Assembly: GCA_003453735.1 (NCBI GenBank)
Contig: DMNE01000352.1
Span: forward strand, 1-17,427
DNA: 17,427 nucleotides
Origin: Nitrospiraceae bacterium
Lineage (GTDB): Bacteria; Nitrospirota; Thermodesulfovibrionia; Thermodesulfovibrionales; UBA9159
Direction of reading: 5' to 3'
Every line of letters begins with the position of its first letter. The first letter of the stretch is position 1. The position numbers and the translations under genes are program-made. This document shows, piece by piece, positions 1 through 7,932 of the stretch. Under the pieces are notes generated by a model. It worked only from the letters and a program-made list of their open reading frames with translations, ran no database searches and was not told where the DNA came from.

Positions 1-1
1 C

Positions 2-316
2 ACGATCGCAGAACTTTATCGGTGTCGTTGGCAAGTGGAGCTTTTTTTCAAATGGATAAAACAGCATCTGCGGATAAAGGGTTTCTATGGTACCTCTGAG
101 AATGCAGCGAAAACACAAATCTGGATTGCGATATCGGTTTACGTGCTTGTGGCAATAATTAAAAAGCAGGTAAAACTGGAACAGAGTCTCTACACAATTT
201 TACAGATTTTCAGCGTCACGCTTTTTGAGAAAACGCCCATTTATCAAGCTTTGGCAGAGGTTCCCTGCAAAATAGAAGACGATGCACACTGTAACCAGTT
301 GTATTTATTGGATTAA
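2..316 (+). CDS. IS4-family transposase, C-terminal part (5' end outside window)
   Basis: The open frame runs in from the window edge to TAA at 314-316, giving about 104 residues. The first residues contain Y-R-C-R-W-Q-V-E-L-F-F-K-W-I-K, which fits the IS4-family signature Y-(2)-R-(3)-E-(6)-K around the catalytic glutamate of the DDE transposase. It continues with an IAISVYVLVAIIKK-like helix and an LFEKTPIYQAL tail typical of IS4 transposases with an N-terminal DUF4372 domain. The catalytic aspartates would lie upstream, outside the window. A GTG at 35 is internal and not a start. The right end of the element must lie shortly after 316, but without the left end I cannot identify its terminal inverted repeat. 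Family assignment is confident; whether the element is intact is unknown. Confidence 0.9.
   Translation, partial: TIAELYRCRWQVELFFKWIKQHLRIKGFYGTSENAAKTQIWIAISVYVLVAIIKKQVKLEQSLYTILQIFSVTLFEKTPIYQALAEVPCKIEDDAHCNQLYLLD
2..316 (+). mobile_element. right-hand portion of an IS4-type insertion sequence
   Basis: This is inferred from the transposase C-terminus. The right boundary is not defined: it should fall in the roughly 50-80 bases after the stop codon, where GTTGGGACACTTGTGATGC (319-337) could be part of the terminal repeat. Only comparison with the left end or another copy would show this. Confidence 0.6.
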
Positions 317-365
317 CGTTGGGACACTTGTGATGCATTATAGATAACGGATGGGGTGATTATAG

Positions 366-467
366 GAAATTGACTTTTGTAGTTTTCGTCACAACGCCGT
401 TGCTGCATTCTTTTTGGTCATCCTCATTGCTCTCCCTCTCAGTAAACTGTATCTTGCACAACAATGA
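366..467 (+). pseudogene. possible C-terminal membrane-segment remnant between the IS and rarA
   Basis: An open frame from just after a TAG (363-365) to TGA (465-467) encodes about 33 residues ending in a strongly hydrophobic stretch, AVAAFFLVILIALPLSKLYL, then AQQ. It has no start codon of its own. It reads like the last transmembrane helix of a membrane protein whose upstream part was lost or displaced by the adjacent insertion sequence. The short length means chance is a real alternative, and I do not recognise the family. Confidence 0.22.
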
Positions 468-514
468 AATTATACCATCTGGACATATCCGGTAGAAAAG
501 GGGTAAATTGGTAT

Positions 515-1747
515 ATGAACCTGTTTGATGATAAGAGCGTGAAAGAACCCCTTGCGTACCGGATGTGTCCGAGAAGCCTTGATGAATATGTGGGTCAGGA
601 ACACATCATCGGTGAGGGCAAACTCCTCAGACGCGCCATCGAGGCTGACAGGATCACCTCGATAATTCTTTACGGACCTCCCGGCACAGGGAAAACCGCC
701 ATCGCCAAAGTGATCGCTGCAAAGAGCAATGCTCACTTCGATTGGCTCAATGCTGCGACGGCTGGTCTTGATGATCTTAGAAAGGTCATTCAATCTGCAC
801 GGGCCCGGAAAGGAACAGGCATCCGCACCACCCTCTTCCTGGATGAGATACATAGGTTCAACAAGCTTCAGCAGGATGCTCTGTTGCCCGATGTGGAGGA
901 AGGCAATATCACCTTAATAGCAGCCACGGTTGAGAACCCCTTTTTTTACGTCAACAGCGCCCTGCTCTCACGAAGTCAGATCTTCGAGTTGAAACCCCTC
1001 ACCCTAGGGGATATTGTAAAGGTTCTCCATAATGCCCTTCGGGACAAGGAACGGGGTCTTGGCAATCTACAGATCACGGTAGATGAGGATGCCTTAAACC
1101 ATATCGCCAAGATGTCTGATGGAGATGCTCGAAAGGCCTTGTCAGCCCTAGAGATAGCTGCTCTCACAACCAGCGCGGACGAACGTGGCACTATCACCAT
1201 AAGCGTTGCCATAGCCGAAGAATCCATTCAGAAGAAAGCAGTCGTCTATGATAAGAAAGGGGATCAGCATTACGACACCATCTCCGCCTTTATTAAGAGT
1301 ATGAGGGGGGCAGACCCTGATGCGGCCATCTATTATCTTGCAAAGATGCTCTATGCAGGGGAAGACCCGCGGTTCGTTGCAAGAAGGATTGTTATTTGTG
1401 CATCGGAGGATGTGGGCAACGCAGATCCCATGGCACTGGTGATTGCCACGTCCACATTGAGGGCAGTGGAGTTCATAGGCATGCCGGAAGCACGGATTCC
1501 CCTTGCGCAGGCGACGATCTATATCTGCAATGCACCGAAAAGTAATGCGTCCTACAAAGCGATAGAGGCAGCGATGGAAGACATAAAGAATGAACAGACG
1601 ATGGAAGTGCCCAACCACCTGAAGGACAGCCATTATCCTGGGGCGGGGAAGTTAGGTCATGGGAAAGGCTACAAGTATCCCCATGATTATGGCGGCACCG
1701 TGCAGCAGGAGTACCTTCCGAAAAAGAAAAAATATTATACACCTTAA
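515..1747 (+). CDS. rarA: replication-associated recombination protein A (RarA/MgsA), AAA+ ATPase
   Basis: This is a clamp-loader-like AAA+ ATPase of the RarA/MgsA/WRNIP1 family, which acts at stalled replication forks. I chose the ATG at 515, not the upstream in-frame ATG at 464, because it gives the usual MNLF... start and has a GGGG-rich ribosome site at about 499-503. From that start (410 residues): Walker A GPPGTGKT at about residues 54-61, Walker B TLFLDEIHRF at about 106-115, and a sensor-1/arginine-finger region with the family pattern ENPFFYVNSALLSRS. The C-terminal half has the RarA-specific GADPDAAIYYLAKML and EDVGNADP motifs and ends near KYPHDYGG, as in full-length homologues. 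Slightly shorter than E. coli RarA (447) but complete. chaN-like follows in the same direction after 20 bases, so the two may be co-transcribed. Confidence 0.96.
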   Translation: MNLFDDKSVKEPLAYRMCPRSLDEYVGQEHIIGEGKLLRRAIEADRITSIILYGPPGTGKTAIAKVIAAKSNAHFDWLNAATAGLDDLRKVIQSARARKGTGIRTTLFLDEIHRFNKLQQDALLPDVEEGNITLIAATVENPFFYVNSALLSRSQIFELKPLTLGDIVKVLHNALRDKERGLGNLQITVDEDALNHIAKMSDGDARKALSALEIAALTTSADERGTITISVAIAEESIQKKAVVYDKKGDQHYDTISAFIKSMRGADPDAAIYYLAKMLYAGEDPRFVARRIVICASEDVGNADPMALVIATSTLRAVEFIGMPEARIPLAQATIYICNAPKSNASYKAIEAAMEDIKNEQTMEVPNHLKDSHYPGAGKLGHGKGYKYPHDYGGTVQQEYLPKKKKYYTP

Positions 1748-1767
1748 GCGGCACAAAGACAGAGGGA

Positions 1768-2619
1768 ATGAAGAGATATAAACTATTCTTGATCTTCGGA
1801 GTGCTTTTCCCAACGTGTTTCACCACGGTGGCGGAGAGTGTCAGCTATGACCGCGTGTTACGGGTGCACGACAGGAAAATTATTCAGTTCTCTCAGATGA
1901 TCAAAGAGATCAAAAAAAAACCCATCGTTCTTCTTGGGGAGAACCACGACAACATGAGGCATCACGAGGCGGAACTGGACATCATAAAATCACTCAATGA
2001 ATCGAGGCTCCCCCTTGCCATTGGACTCGAGATGTTCCGCTCCAATGGGCAGAACAGTCTGGATCTTTGGACATCGGGAAAGTTAACGTTGGAGAAATTC
2101 TTGCCCTTTTATTACGATAATTGGCATGCTCCGTGGCCGTGGTACAGGGACATATTTCTCTATGCAAAGGAGAACAGAATCCCCATGATCGGATTGAACG
2201 TGCCCACAGAAATCACCGAGAAGGTTGCACGACAGGGATTTTCATCCCTTGGCAGTGAAGAACTGAAACAATTGCCTCCCGAAATATCCTGTGATGTGGA
2301 TGCCACCTATATGGATTTCATTAGTAGGGCCCATGGAGCCCGTGCAAAGAAGGATGACGCCTCGTTTCGCCACTTCTGTGAAGCCCAGATGCTCTGGGAC
2401 AAGTCCATGGCTTGGCATTTATTGGAGTTTGTAAAGAAAAATCCGGGAAAGACGGTAATAGTTCTGGCGGGGGTCGCCCATTCATGGAAAAGGGGCATTG
2501 CCTTACAGCTAAGAAGGCAATCAGCTATTGACTATAGGGTAATACTGCCGGAAATCCCCGGTCGTGTGGGCATAATTGATGTAACGTCCGATGACGCTGA
2601 TTATATCCTGTTGGATTAG
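1768..2619 (+). CDS. ChaN/TIKI-superfamily exported protein (DUF399)
   Basis: A 283-residue protein of the haem-binding-uptake ChaN-like family (DUF399), part of the EreA/ChaN/TIKI fold. Two GxxH motifs that define the superfamily are visible: GENH at about residues 57-60 and GVAH about 50 residues before the end; a conserved GLEMF follows the first strand. Some ChaN proteins bind haem and TIKI members are metalloproteases; which activity applies here cannot be told. The N-terminus MKRYKLFLIFGVLFPTCF is a basic plus hydrophobic export signal, with possible signal-peptidase I cleavage after TVA (about residue 22). A cysteine at about 17 lacks a good lipobox, so I favour a periplasmic protein over a lipoprotein, weakly. 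The gene ends convergently with pth. Confidence 0.88.
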   Translation: MKRYKLFLIFGVLFPTCFTTVAESVSYDRVLRVHDRKIIQFSQMIKEIKKKPIVLLGENHDNMRHHEAELDIIKSLNESRLPLAIGLEMFRSNGQNSLDLWTSGKLTLEKFLPFYYDNWHAPWPWYRDIFLYAKENRIPMIGLNVPTEITEKVARQGFSSLGSEELKQLPPEISCDVDATYMDFISRAHGARAKKDDASFRHFCEAQMLWDKSMAWHLLEFVKKNPGKTVIVLAGVAHSWKRGIALQLRRQSAIDYRVILPEIPGRVGIIDVTSDDADYILLD

Positions 2620-2711
2620 CTCATGAGCCTCGTGCGGTTGCTTCCCAGGAAGCACTCTGCGCGTGGGCCCTATCTAAGTCAGCGCCGTTTGCCAAAAAGA
2701 GGCCCAGCTAT

Positions 2712-2727
2712 AACTGCGTCAGCAGTT
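2712..2727 (-). terminator. stem-loop at the pth stop codon (possible 3' end element)
   Basis: On the minus strand AACTGC-TGAC-GCAGTT forms a perfect 6-bp stem with a 4-base loop, touching the pth stop codon at 2727-2729. A T5 tract occurs on the same strand only about 13 bases later, so it is not a classic intrinsic terminator. It may be a weak terminator or a 3'-end stabilising hairpin at the end of the ispE-pth operon. Confidence 0.25.
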
Positions 2728-3290
2728 TAGGGGCGGCAGGATGTCATCATATTCATTGCTCTGTCGACGCCATTTTTCACAATGGCATCAACAGCATCGG
2801 CTGCCCTCAAGACGGCATCTTTTACCAATGGGATTTCCTCTTTTCTGAATTTCTTGAGAACAAAGATTTCTGCGGGGACACCTTCTTCTCTTCCGACACC
2901 TATCTTTACCCTCTTAAATTCACTGGTGCCTAGTGCCTGTATGATAGATTCTATGCCGTTATGGCCACCGGAGGAGCCTTTTTTCTTTATCTTCAGCCTG
3001 CCCGTCTGCATGTCGATATCATCATGAATGACGATCAGATTCTCTGTCGGAATATGATATCGTTTCAGCAGATCCTGAACCGCAAAGCCGCTTCTGTTCA
3101 TAAACGTTAAGGGCTCCACGAGGATAATCTGCCTCCCCTCTATGGAGCCCTTCCCTATTCTGTATGACTCTTTTACTTTGAGTTCTATGTTAAGGCGTTC
3201 GGCAATCTCATCCGCAACCATGAAGCCGACATTATGTCGGGTTTTTGAATACCGTTCTCCGGGATTACCGAGACCGACCACCGCCCACAA
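2727..3290 (-). CDS. pth: peptidyl-tRNA hydrolase
   Basis: Releases peptides from peptidyl-tRNA that has dropped off ribosomes; cytosolic and normally essential. The 187 residues match the family length. N-terminal VVGLGNPGERY; active-site residues by alignment to E. coli Pth: N9, H19 (TRHNVGF), N65 (FMNRSG), D90 (HDDIDM) and N111 (GGHNG). The start is TTG directly after the rplY stop (TAATTG). An AGAAGG ribosome site 5 bases upstream and the correct N-terminus support it, and no ATG is available. It is the last gene of the ispE-tRNA-prs-rplY-pth run, and its zero spacing to rplY suggests translational coupling. Confidence 0.97.
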   Translation of the reverse strand: MWAVVGLGNPGERYSKTRHNVGFMVADEIAERLNIELKVKESYRIGKGSIEGRQIILVEPLTFMNRSGFAVQDLLKRYHIPTENLIVIHDDIDMQTGRLKIKKKGSSGGHNGIESIIQALGTSEFKRVKIGVGREEGVPAEIFVLKKFRKEEIPLVKDAVLRAADAVDAIVKNGVDRAMNMMTSCRP

Positions 3291-3947
3291 TTAAGCCTTC
3301 TCTCCCGTCTCCTCTTCCTTCTTGCCCTTCTTGATAACCTCAGGCTCGGCAGCCTCCACCGGCACTACGGCAGGTGCGGCAGCTTCCTCGACCACCGGCG
3401 CAGTTACGATCGCTATGAGCTCGCCTGGATCCGTGAGGATCTTAATGCCTTCTCCCAGTGAAAGATCACCGACGTGGATGGATTTACCCTTTTCGAGATC
3501 CGAGACGTTCACTTCGACGTGACCGGGTATTCTGTCAGGAAGGCACTGGATTTCCATCTCCCTGATCCCGTACTGAAGAATGCCGCCATCCCTTTTCACG
3601 CCGATAGGCTCCCCGGTCGTCGTCACATGCACCATAACACGCAGTTCTTCTGCAAGAGAGACCTCGAAGAAGTCCGTATGAAGCAACTCTCCTCGCCGGG
3701 GATCAACTTGATAGTCCTTCATTAATGCCAGCCGCTTGTCACCGTCAGCGAACTGAAGATTCACCATCACCTGTTCACCGGCAGTTGTCTGGATAAACTT
3801 GGTGAGTTCTTTTCCGCTTATCTTTATCGGCGTAGAGATCCCCCCCCTGTATAGAACAGCAGGGACTTCCCCCTTTCTTCTCAAAGAGCGTGCCACGCCC
3901 TTTCCTGTTCCCTCTCTCTTGTCCGCATTCAATGTAAACCTTTCCAT
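3291..3947 (-). CDS. rplY: 50S ribosomal protein L25, long Ctc/TL5 form
   Basis: Binds 5S rRNA in the large subunit. At 218 residues this is the long Ctc type: an N-terminal L25 domain (about 1-92, with GVARSLRRKGEVPAVLYRGG and MKDYQVDPRRGELLHTDFF) followed by the TL5-like beta domain (DRIPGHVEVNVSDLEKGKSIHVGDL). The C-terminus is a low-complexity Ala/Val/Glu/Lys tail of about 35 residues. The ATG start has a strong GGAGGAG ribosome site. It lies 26 bases downstream of prs and abuts pth, the standard prs-ctc-pth order. Confidence 0.97.
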   Translation of the reverse strand: MERFTLNADKREGTGKGVARSLRRKGEVPAVLYRGGISTPIKISGKELTKFIQTTAGEQVMVNLQFADGDKRLALMKDYQVDPRRGELLHTDFFEVSLAEELRVMVHVTTTGEPIGVKRDGGILQYGIREMEIQCLPDRIPGHVEVNVSDLEKGKSIHVGDLSLGEGIKILTDPGELIAIVTAPVVEEAAAPAVVPVEAAEPEVIKKGKKEEETGEKA

Positions 3948-3973
3948 ATACTCCTCCTCTTCCGAGTTGTCAA

Positions 3974-4915
3974 TTATTCAAAAAGCGAGCTTATTGAGGA
4001 TTCCTCGTGAATCCTCTTTATAGCATCAGCAAGCAGAGACGCGATGCTCAAAACGGTAAGCTTTTTACAGCTCTCCTTCTTGCTGTCAAGGGGTATTGTA
4101 TTAGTCACGATAACCTCTTCAATAACCGAATCGTTAATCCTGTCAATGGCGGGCCCCGACAGAACAGCGTGGGTCGATGCTGCATAGACCCTGTGGGAAC
4201 CCTTTTCCTTGAGCGCCAGTGCCGCCTGTGTCGTTGTCCCAGCAGTGTCGATCATGTCATCAAGGATGAGGGTATCACGCCCTTTCACGTCACCGATAAC
4301 GTTCATTACCTGGGATACATTAGCCATCTCACGTCTCTTATCGATAATTGCCAGGCTGCACTGGAGCTTTCGAGCAAAAGCCCGAGCCCTCTCAACGCCG
4401 CCAGCGTCAGGTGAAACGATGACAAGATCCTTGAAATTCCTCTTGCGCACATAGTCCACTAACACAGCAGAAGCGTAAAGATGATCGACGGGGATGTTAA
4501 AGAACCCCTGAATCTGCCCTGCATGGAGGTCTACGGCAAGAACCCGGTTGGCGCCTGCAGCCGTTATCAGGTCTGCAATGAGCTTCGACGATATGGGAAC
4601 CCGCGGTTGCACCTTTCTGTCCTGTCGCGCATATCCGTAATACGAGATTACTGCAGTTATCCTTGCTGCGGATGCTCTCTTCAACGCGTCAATGATCAGG
4701 AGCAATTCCATGATATTATCATTAACCGGAGGGCACGTCGCCTGAATTACGAAGGCATCGCTTCCCCTGACATTCTCGTTTATCTGGACCATCAACTCCC
4801 CATCGCTGAACGGCGTAATCGTTGCATCGCACAAGGGGATCCCAAGATTCTCCGAAACCTCATTTGACAAACCCTTATGACTGTTTCCGCTGATAAGTTT
4901 TATGCCCTCTGGCAC
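3974..4915 (-). CDS. prs: ribose-phosphate pyrophosphokinase (PRPP synthetase)
   Basis: Makes PRPP from ribose-5-phosphate and ATP for nucleotide, histidine, tryptophan and NAD synthesis. The 313 residues fit a class I enzyme. Visible landmarks: Asp/His metal site VDLHAGQIQGFF (about D129-H131), flexible catalytic loop DKRRE (about 192-196), and the PRPP loop ILDDMIDTAGTT (about 217-228). The start is GTG at 4913-4915, preceded by GGAGGTAAA; the next residues (PEGIKLISGN) give the normal family N-terminus. It lies between tRNA-Gln and rplY. Confidence 0.97.
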   Translation of the reverse strand: MPEGIKLISGNSHKGLSNEVSENLGIPLCDATITPFSDGELMVQINENVRGSDAFVIQATCPPVNDNIMELLLIIDALKRASAARITAVISYYGYARQDRKVQPRVPISSKLIADLITAAGANRVLAVDLHAGQIQGFFNIPVDHLYASAVLVDYVRKRNFKDLVIVSPDAGGVERARAFARKLQCSLAIIDKRREMANVSQVMNVIGDVKGRDTLILDDMIDTAGTTTQAALALKEKGSHRVYAASTHAVLSGPAIDRINDSVIEEVIVTNTIPLDSKKESCKKLTVLSIASLLADAIKRIHEESSISSLFE

Positions 4916-5008
4916 TTTACCTCCAATCGTTTTCGGTCATTCTCAGTGGCCGGTAATGAGCAACAGTTTTTCCTTCAGCCCATCACACATAACGTTCACT
5001 GTGGTTCA

Positions 5009-5083
5009 TGGCTGGGGCGGGAGGACTCGAACCTCCAAATGGGAGATCCAAAATCTCCTGACTTGCCGTTTGTCTACGCCCCA
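5009..5083 (-). tRNA. tRNA-Gln (anticodon UUG), CCA encoded
   Basis: The minus strand folds as a 75-base tRNA. Acceptor TGGGGCG pairs with CGCCCCA, with discriminator G and an encoded CCA. The anticodon stem GGAGA/TCTCC encloses the loop TTTTGGA, placing TTG at positions 34-36 (5049-5051 on the plus strand). The T arm is GAGG-TTCGAGT-CCTC. The first base U and G-rich acceptor are typical of bacterial tRNA-Gln. It sits 12 bases after ispE and upstream of prs, a placement also known in gammaproteobacteria, so it is probably cut out of the operon transcript. Confidence 0.96.
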
Positions 5084-5095
5084 ACTTTCTCCTCC

Positions 5096-5953
5096 TCATG
5101 AATACGGCGCCACCGTTTTTACAACCCTGCACCAGTTGGGCGACAGACCCTCTGCCGCCTTAGCCGCTTCCTTATCGGTGCGAAACACCCCGAATACGGT
5201 AGGCCCGCTTCCGCTCATAGAAGAAAAAATTGCACCGTTCAGCATCAACTTCTCTTTAATCTCGTCAATAACCGGGTATCTCTTTGCAACGTGGGGCTCA
5301 AGGTCATTCCTCTGAAGAGAAGACAGCAATGAGAAATCCCCATTTTCAAGAGCTTGACGGAACAGTGTAATATTATTATGTTTTTTTGTCAACACCTTCG
5401 GGTTCGAAGGCACATCCAACTGTGCATAGGCCCACGCCGTTGAAACAGCTAGCAGCGGCTTCACGAGCAGCAGCGAATAAGAGGCGCGTAATCTCACGGG
5501 GAAAACAATCTCTCCCCTGCCTTCGACCATCGCGAGCGGTCCCTGAAAAAAAAATGGGACATCTGAACCGAGGACCTTGCCCATTTCCGCAAGTTCTATG
5601 GGCGCGACGTTAAGATTCCAGAGCCTGCTCAGACCGAGAAGGCTGGATGCTGCATCGCTGCTCCCTCCACCGAGTCCGGCAGCCTCGGGTATCTCTTTCT
5701 TAAGAGTGATCCTGACACCTGATTTAATCCTCATCAGTTGGCGCATGAGTACCGCTGCCTTGTAAACAAGATTTTCTTCCTGCGGGATGTTCTGGGCGCT
5801 GACGACCTGAATCCCGTCGGAATGCTCCATGGTCAAGGTATCACTGAGGGTAACGTACTGCATAAGACTGACGATATCATGGTAGCCGTCATCCCGCTTC
5901 CGCACTATATGCAAAAACCAGTTTATCTTTGCCGGGGCACTCAGCGTAAGCAC
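5096..5953 (-). CDS. ispE: 4-diphosphocytidyl-2-C-methyl-D-erythritol kinase
   Basis: GHMP kinase of the MEP pathway to isopentenyl diphosphate; phosphorylates CDP-ME. I chose the GTG at 5953, giving 285 residues, over the longer ATG at 6004. It has AAAGGTG about 5 bases upstream, gives the family start LTLSAPAKIN, and the 6004 codon lies at about the predicted transcription start. Landmarks: K9 in PAKIN, RDDGYHDIVSLMQ, the ATP loop PEAAGLGGGSSDAA (about 89-102), catalytic Asp in SDVPFF (about 131), and the C-terminal SMSGSGPTVFG. First gene of the tRNA-Gln/prs/rplY/pth run. Confidence 0.96.
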   Translation of the reverse strand: MLTLSAPAKINWFLHIVRKRDDGYHDIVSLMQYVTLSDTLTMEHSDGIQVVSAQNIPQEENLVYKAAVLMRQLMRIKSGVRITLKKEIPEAAGLGGGSSDAASSLLGLSRLWNLNVAPIELAEMGKVLGSDVPFFFQGPLAMVEGRGEIVFPVRLRASYSLLLVKPLLAVSTAWAYAQLDVPSNPKVLTKKHNNITLFRQALENGDFSLLSSLQRNDLEPHVAKRYPVIDEIKEKLMLNGAIFSSMSGSGPTVFGVFRTDKEAAKAAEGLSPNWCRVVKTVAPYS

Positions 5954-6009
5954 TTCTTCACCTTTCCACAACCTGACTCCTAACCATATAGAGATCCACC
6001 ACATCCAAT

Positions 6010-6018
6010 ATAATAGCA
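6010..6018 (-). promoter_or_regulatory. extended -10 promoter for ispE
   Basis: On the minus strand TGC-TATTAT is an extended -10 element. The predicted start of transcription is near 6003, about 50 bases ahead of the chosen ispE GTG. No good -35 is visible, which is tolerable with an extended -10. Confidence 0.45.
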
Positions 6019-6034
6019 GGGCATTCCGTTATGC

Positions 6035-6054
6035 TGAGCGTATTTCAGCGCTCA
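6035..6054. promoter_or_regulatory. perfect dyad upstream of the ispE promoter
   Basis: TGAGCG-N8-CGCTCA is a perfect 6-bp inverted repeat about 20 bases upstream of the ispE -10. Neither strand has a T run after it, so it is not an intrinsic terminator. It could be an operator or a transcript hairpin between the TPR gene and ispE. The rest of 6005-6185 holds nothing I recognise. Confidence 0.3.
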
Positions 6055-6185
6055 TAAAAATCAATGAATGACTGGACCTTTTCTACCCGGCAAGCCCGCA
6101 GAGGCCCTGAACTAAGTTTTAGATAACAAAGAACACCCTCATGGGTCGTCAGCAGTTTAGATCTCGCATGGGCAATTTACGGCTT

Positions 6186-7895
6186 TCATTGAGACATCTG
6201 GAAGTTCAAATTCTTTATCTTCTGCTCCACACGCTCTTTCAGGCCTTCTTCTTTCTCGCTCAGTTTGAGGGACTTCTCCCATGCCTTCAGTGCATTGTCC
6301 TTCTGTCCCATAGCGGAATAAACATCGCCCAGGTGCTCATAGAGGACCGGGTCATCACGAACAATCTCTATAGCATGCTTAAGGGCGATCTCTGCATCAG
6401 CATTCCGTCCCATCTTAAAATACACCCAGCCGAGACTGTCCAAAATGTATCCGCTGTCAGGCTTTATTGCGAGCGCTCTTTCCACAAGAGAGAGAGCCTC
6501 TTTAAGGTTGATCCCCTTATCCGCATAACTGTAACCAAGATAGTTGAGGGCATCCGCATGGTTTGGATTTATCTCAATGACCTTCTTGAGGCAAGAAACC
6601 ATCTCATCAAACCTGTTTGTCTTTTCGTAGACAACAGCGAGATTAAAGAGCAGTTCCTCATTGTCTTTGAACAGTTGCAACCCTTCCTTGAAAACTTCTT
6701 CGGCCTTCCGGTAATCCTTCAACTCGGTGTAGGTAATGCCGAGATAGAGGAATATCTCTTGTCTACCCTTATCAAAAGACAATACTTCCTGGTAAATCTG
6801 GACGGCATCATCATACTGTTTGAGCTTTGAGTAAATAAGTCCGAGATAGAGAAAAGCATTAACATTTCTCGGGTCGAGCGCAAGAATTTTTTTGAGCTCT
6901 TCAATCGCTTCTTTACTCTTGCCCATCTCGTCTAACGTCACGGCGAGGTAATATCTTACGACAGGATCCTTCGGTTTGGCCTCTATCACGGTCCTGAACT
7001 CCTCCACTGCCCGATCATACTGTTTATCGTCCAGATACAACAGTGCAAGCCTGAAGTGAACGTCGATGTTCGCAGGCTCACTGCCGCTCAGTTTCTCGAG
7101 TTCTTGGATAGCTTTTCCTGCACGCTTTTCTTTCACATAAATCTGACTCAGTCGTTCTTTCGCACGATCATCATGCGGGCTCAGTTCAGCTGCCTTCTTA
7201 TACTGGTCCTCGGCCTCTTCCAAGTCGCCCTTTATTTCGTAGATGATGCCAAGATCATAATACGCAGAGGCAAAATTCGGCCTCAATTCAATAATCGCCT
7301 TAAACGACTTTATTGCCCTCTCGTAATCCTTAGTATCAAAAAAGACGGTGCCGAGATAATAAAGAGCCATGGCGTTGTCAGGATCTGTCTTCAGCAGCGC
7401 TTCAAAGACTTTTATCGCGTCTTCATATCTCTGTTTCGAAGCGTAGAGCACCCCAAGAAAGAGCGAGGCATCGCTCTGAGAAGGATCAAGGGAAACAACC
7501 TTTTCATAGAGCGCAATTGCCTCATCGGTCCGCTGCTGGCTGTTATATAATTGACCGAGTAAGACAAGGGCAGGGATATAGTTTGGGTTCGCCTTTACGA
7601 CTTCCTCAGCCATCCGGGTAGCCTCCTGAGCTTTTCCGGTTTTTAAGTAGATATACGCCATCTGAACCTTGAGGTAGTCTGATCTCGGATCGAGTTTCAG
7701 GGCCTTCTGATAACGGTTCAGAGCTTCATCCCAGTCCCCGGAAAGCTCTGCATTATAGCCAAGGAGATACTCATAGTCTGCTTCGGGGGGGGGCTCTTGT
7801 TTTTCCGGTCGCAGCTGGGCATGATTGGTTGTGCAAGAAGTCAGCAAGAACACTACTGCCAGCGTTATCAAAAGCATATGAAGAAAGAATCTCAC
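6186..7895 (-). CDS. TPR-repeat lipoprotein (about 15 repeats)
   Basis: A 569-residue protein with signal MRFFLHMLLITLAVVFLLTSC; LLTSC is a lipobox, so C21 is the predicted lipidated residue. After an Asn/Gln/Pro-rich linker, nearly the whole protein is an uninterrupted array of about fifteen 34-residue tetratricopeptide repeats from about residue 38 (for example YYLGTVFFDTKDYERAIKSF). One late repeat carries the LNYLGYSYADKGI variant common in envelope TPR lipoproteins. Such solenoids scaffold protein complexes; no partner is evident. The start is GTG with GAGGAG 6 bases upstream, better than the internal ATG at codon 7. It precedes ispE on the same strand, separated by about 180 bases with a separate ispE promoter. 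The position is where lolB sits in gammaproteobacteria, but the protein is unrelated in sequence. Confidence 0.92.
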   Translation of the reverse strand: MRFFLHMLLITLAVVFLLTSCTTNHAQLRPEKQEPPPEADYEYLLGYNAELSGDWDEALNRYQKALKLDPRSDYLKVQMAYIYLKTGKAQEATRMAEEVVKANPNYIPALVLLGQLYNSQQRTDEAIALYEKVVSLDPSQSDASLFLGVLYASKQRYEDAIKVFEALLKTDPDNAMALYYLGTVFFDTKDYERAIKSFKAIIELRPNFASAYYDLGIIYEIKGDLEEAEDQYKKAAELSPHDDRAKERLSQIYVKEKRAGKAIQELEKLSGSEPANIDVHFRLALLYLDDKQYDRAVEEFRTVIEAKPKDPVVRYYLAVTLDEMGKSKEAIEELKKILALDPRNVNAFLYLGLIYSKLKQYDDAVQIYQEVLSFDKGRQEIFLYLGITYTELKDYRKAEEVFKEGLQLFKDNEELLFNLAVVYEKTNRFDEMVSCLKKVIEINPNHADALNYLGYSYADKGINLKEALSLVERALAIKPDSGYILDSLGWVYFKMGRNADAEIALKHAIEIVRDDPVLYEHLGDVYSAMGQKDNALKAWEKSLKLSEKEEGLKERVEQKIKNLNFQMSQ

Positions 7896-7923
7896 GGAAG
7901 TCTCCTCTTGTTTTTTTATTTAG

Positions 7924-7932
7924 ATTATAACA
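7924..7932 (-). promoter_or_regulatory. extended -10 promoter for the TPR lipoprotein gene
   Basis: On the minus strand TGT-TATAAT is a consensus extended -10 element, followed within about 25 bases by GAGGAG and the GTG start. No convincing -35 is seen at 16-18 bases. Confidence 0.65.

Noticed and set aside
370..398. TTGACT as a -35 for rarA
   Set aside because: No -10-like hexamer at 16-18 bases downstream.
464..514. Upstream start for rarA adding 17 residues
   Set aside because: The extension is not family-like and the ATG at 515 has the better ribosome site and the canonical MNLF start.
2639..2654. TGCTTC-CCAG-GAAGCA hairpin after the chaN-like gene
   Set aside because: No T run follows on either strand, so I cannot call it a terminator.
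5954..6004. ATG start for ispE adding 17 residues
   Set aside because: It lies at the predicted transcription start, has no ribosome site, and the added residues do not belong to the GHMP fold.
2717..6160. CGTCAGCAGTTTAG present after pth (2717-2730) and before the TPR stop (about 6147-6160)
   Set aside because: A 14-base match in 17 kb is within chance expectation, and the flanks differ.
6141..6830. 229-codon plus-strand frame
   Set aside because: It is antisense to the TPR array, whose periodic composition easily leaves the opposite strand open; no start signals or domain.
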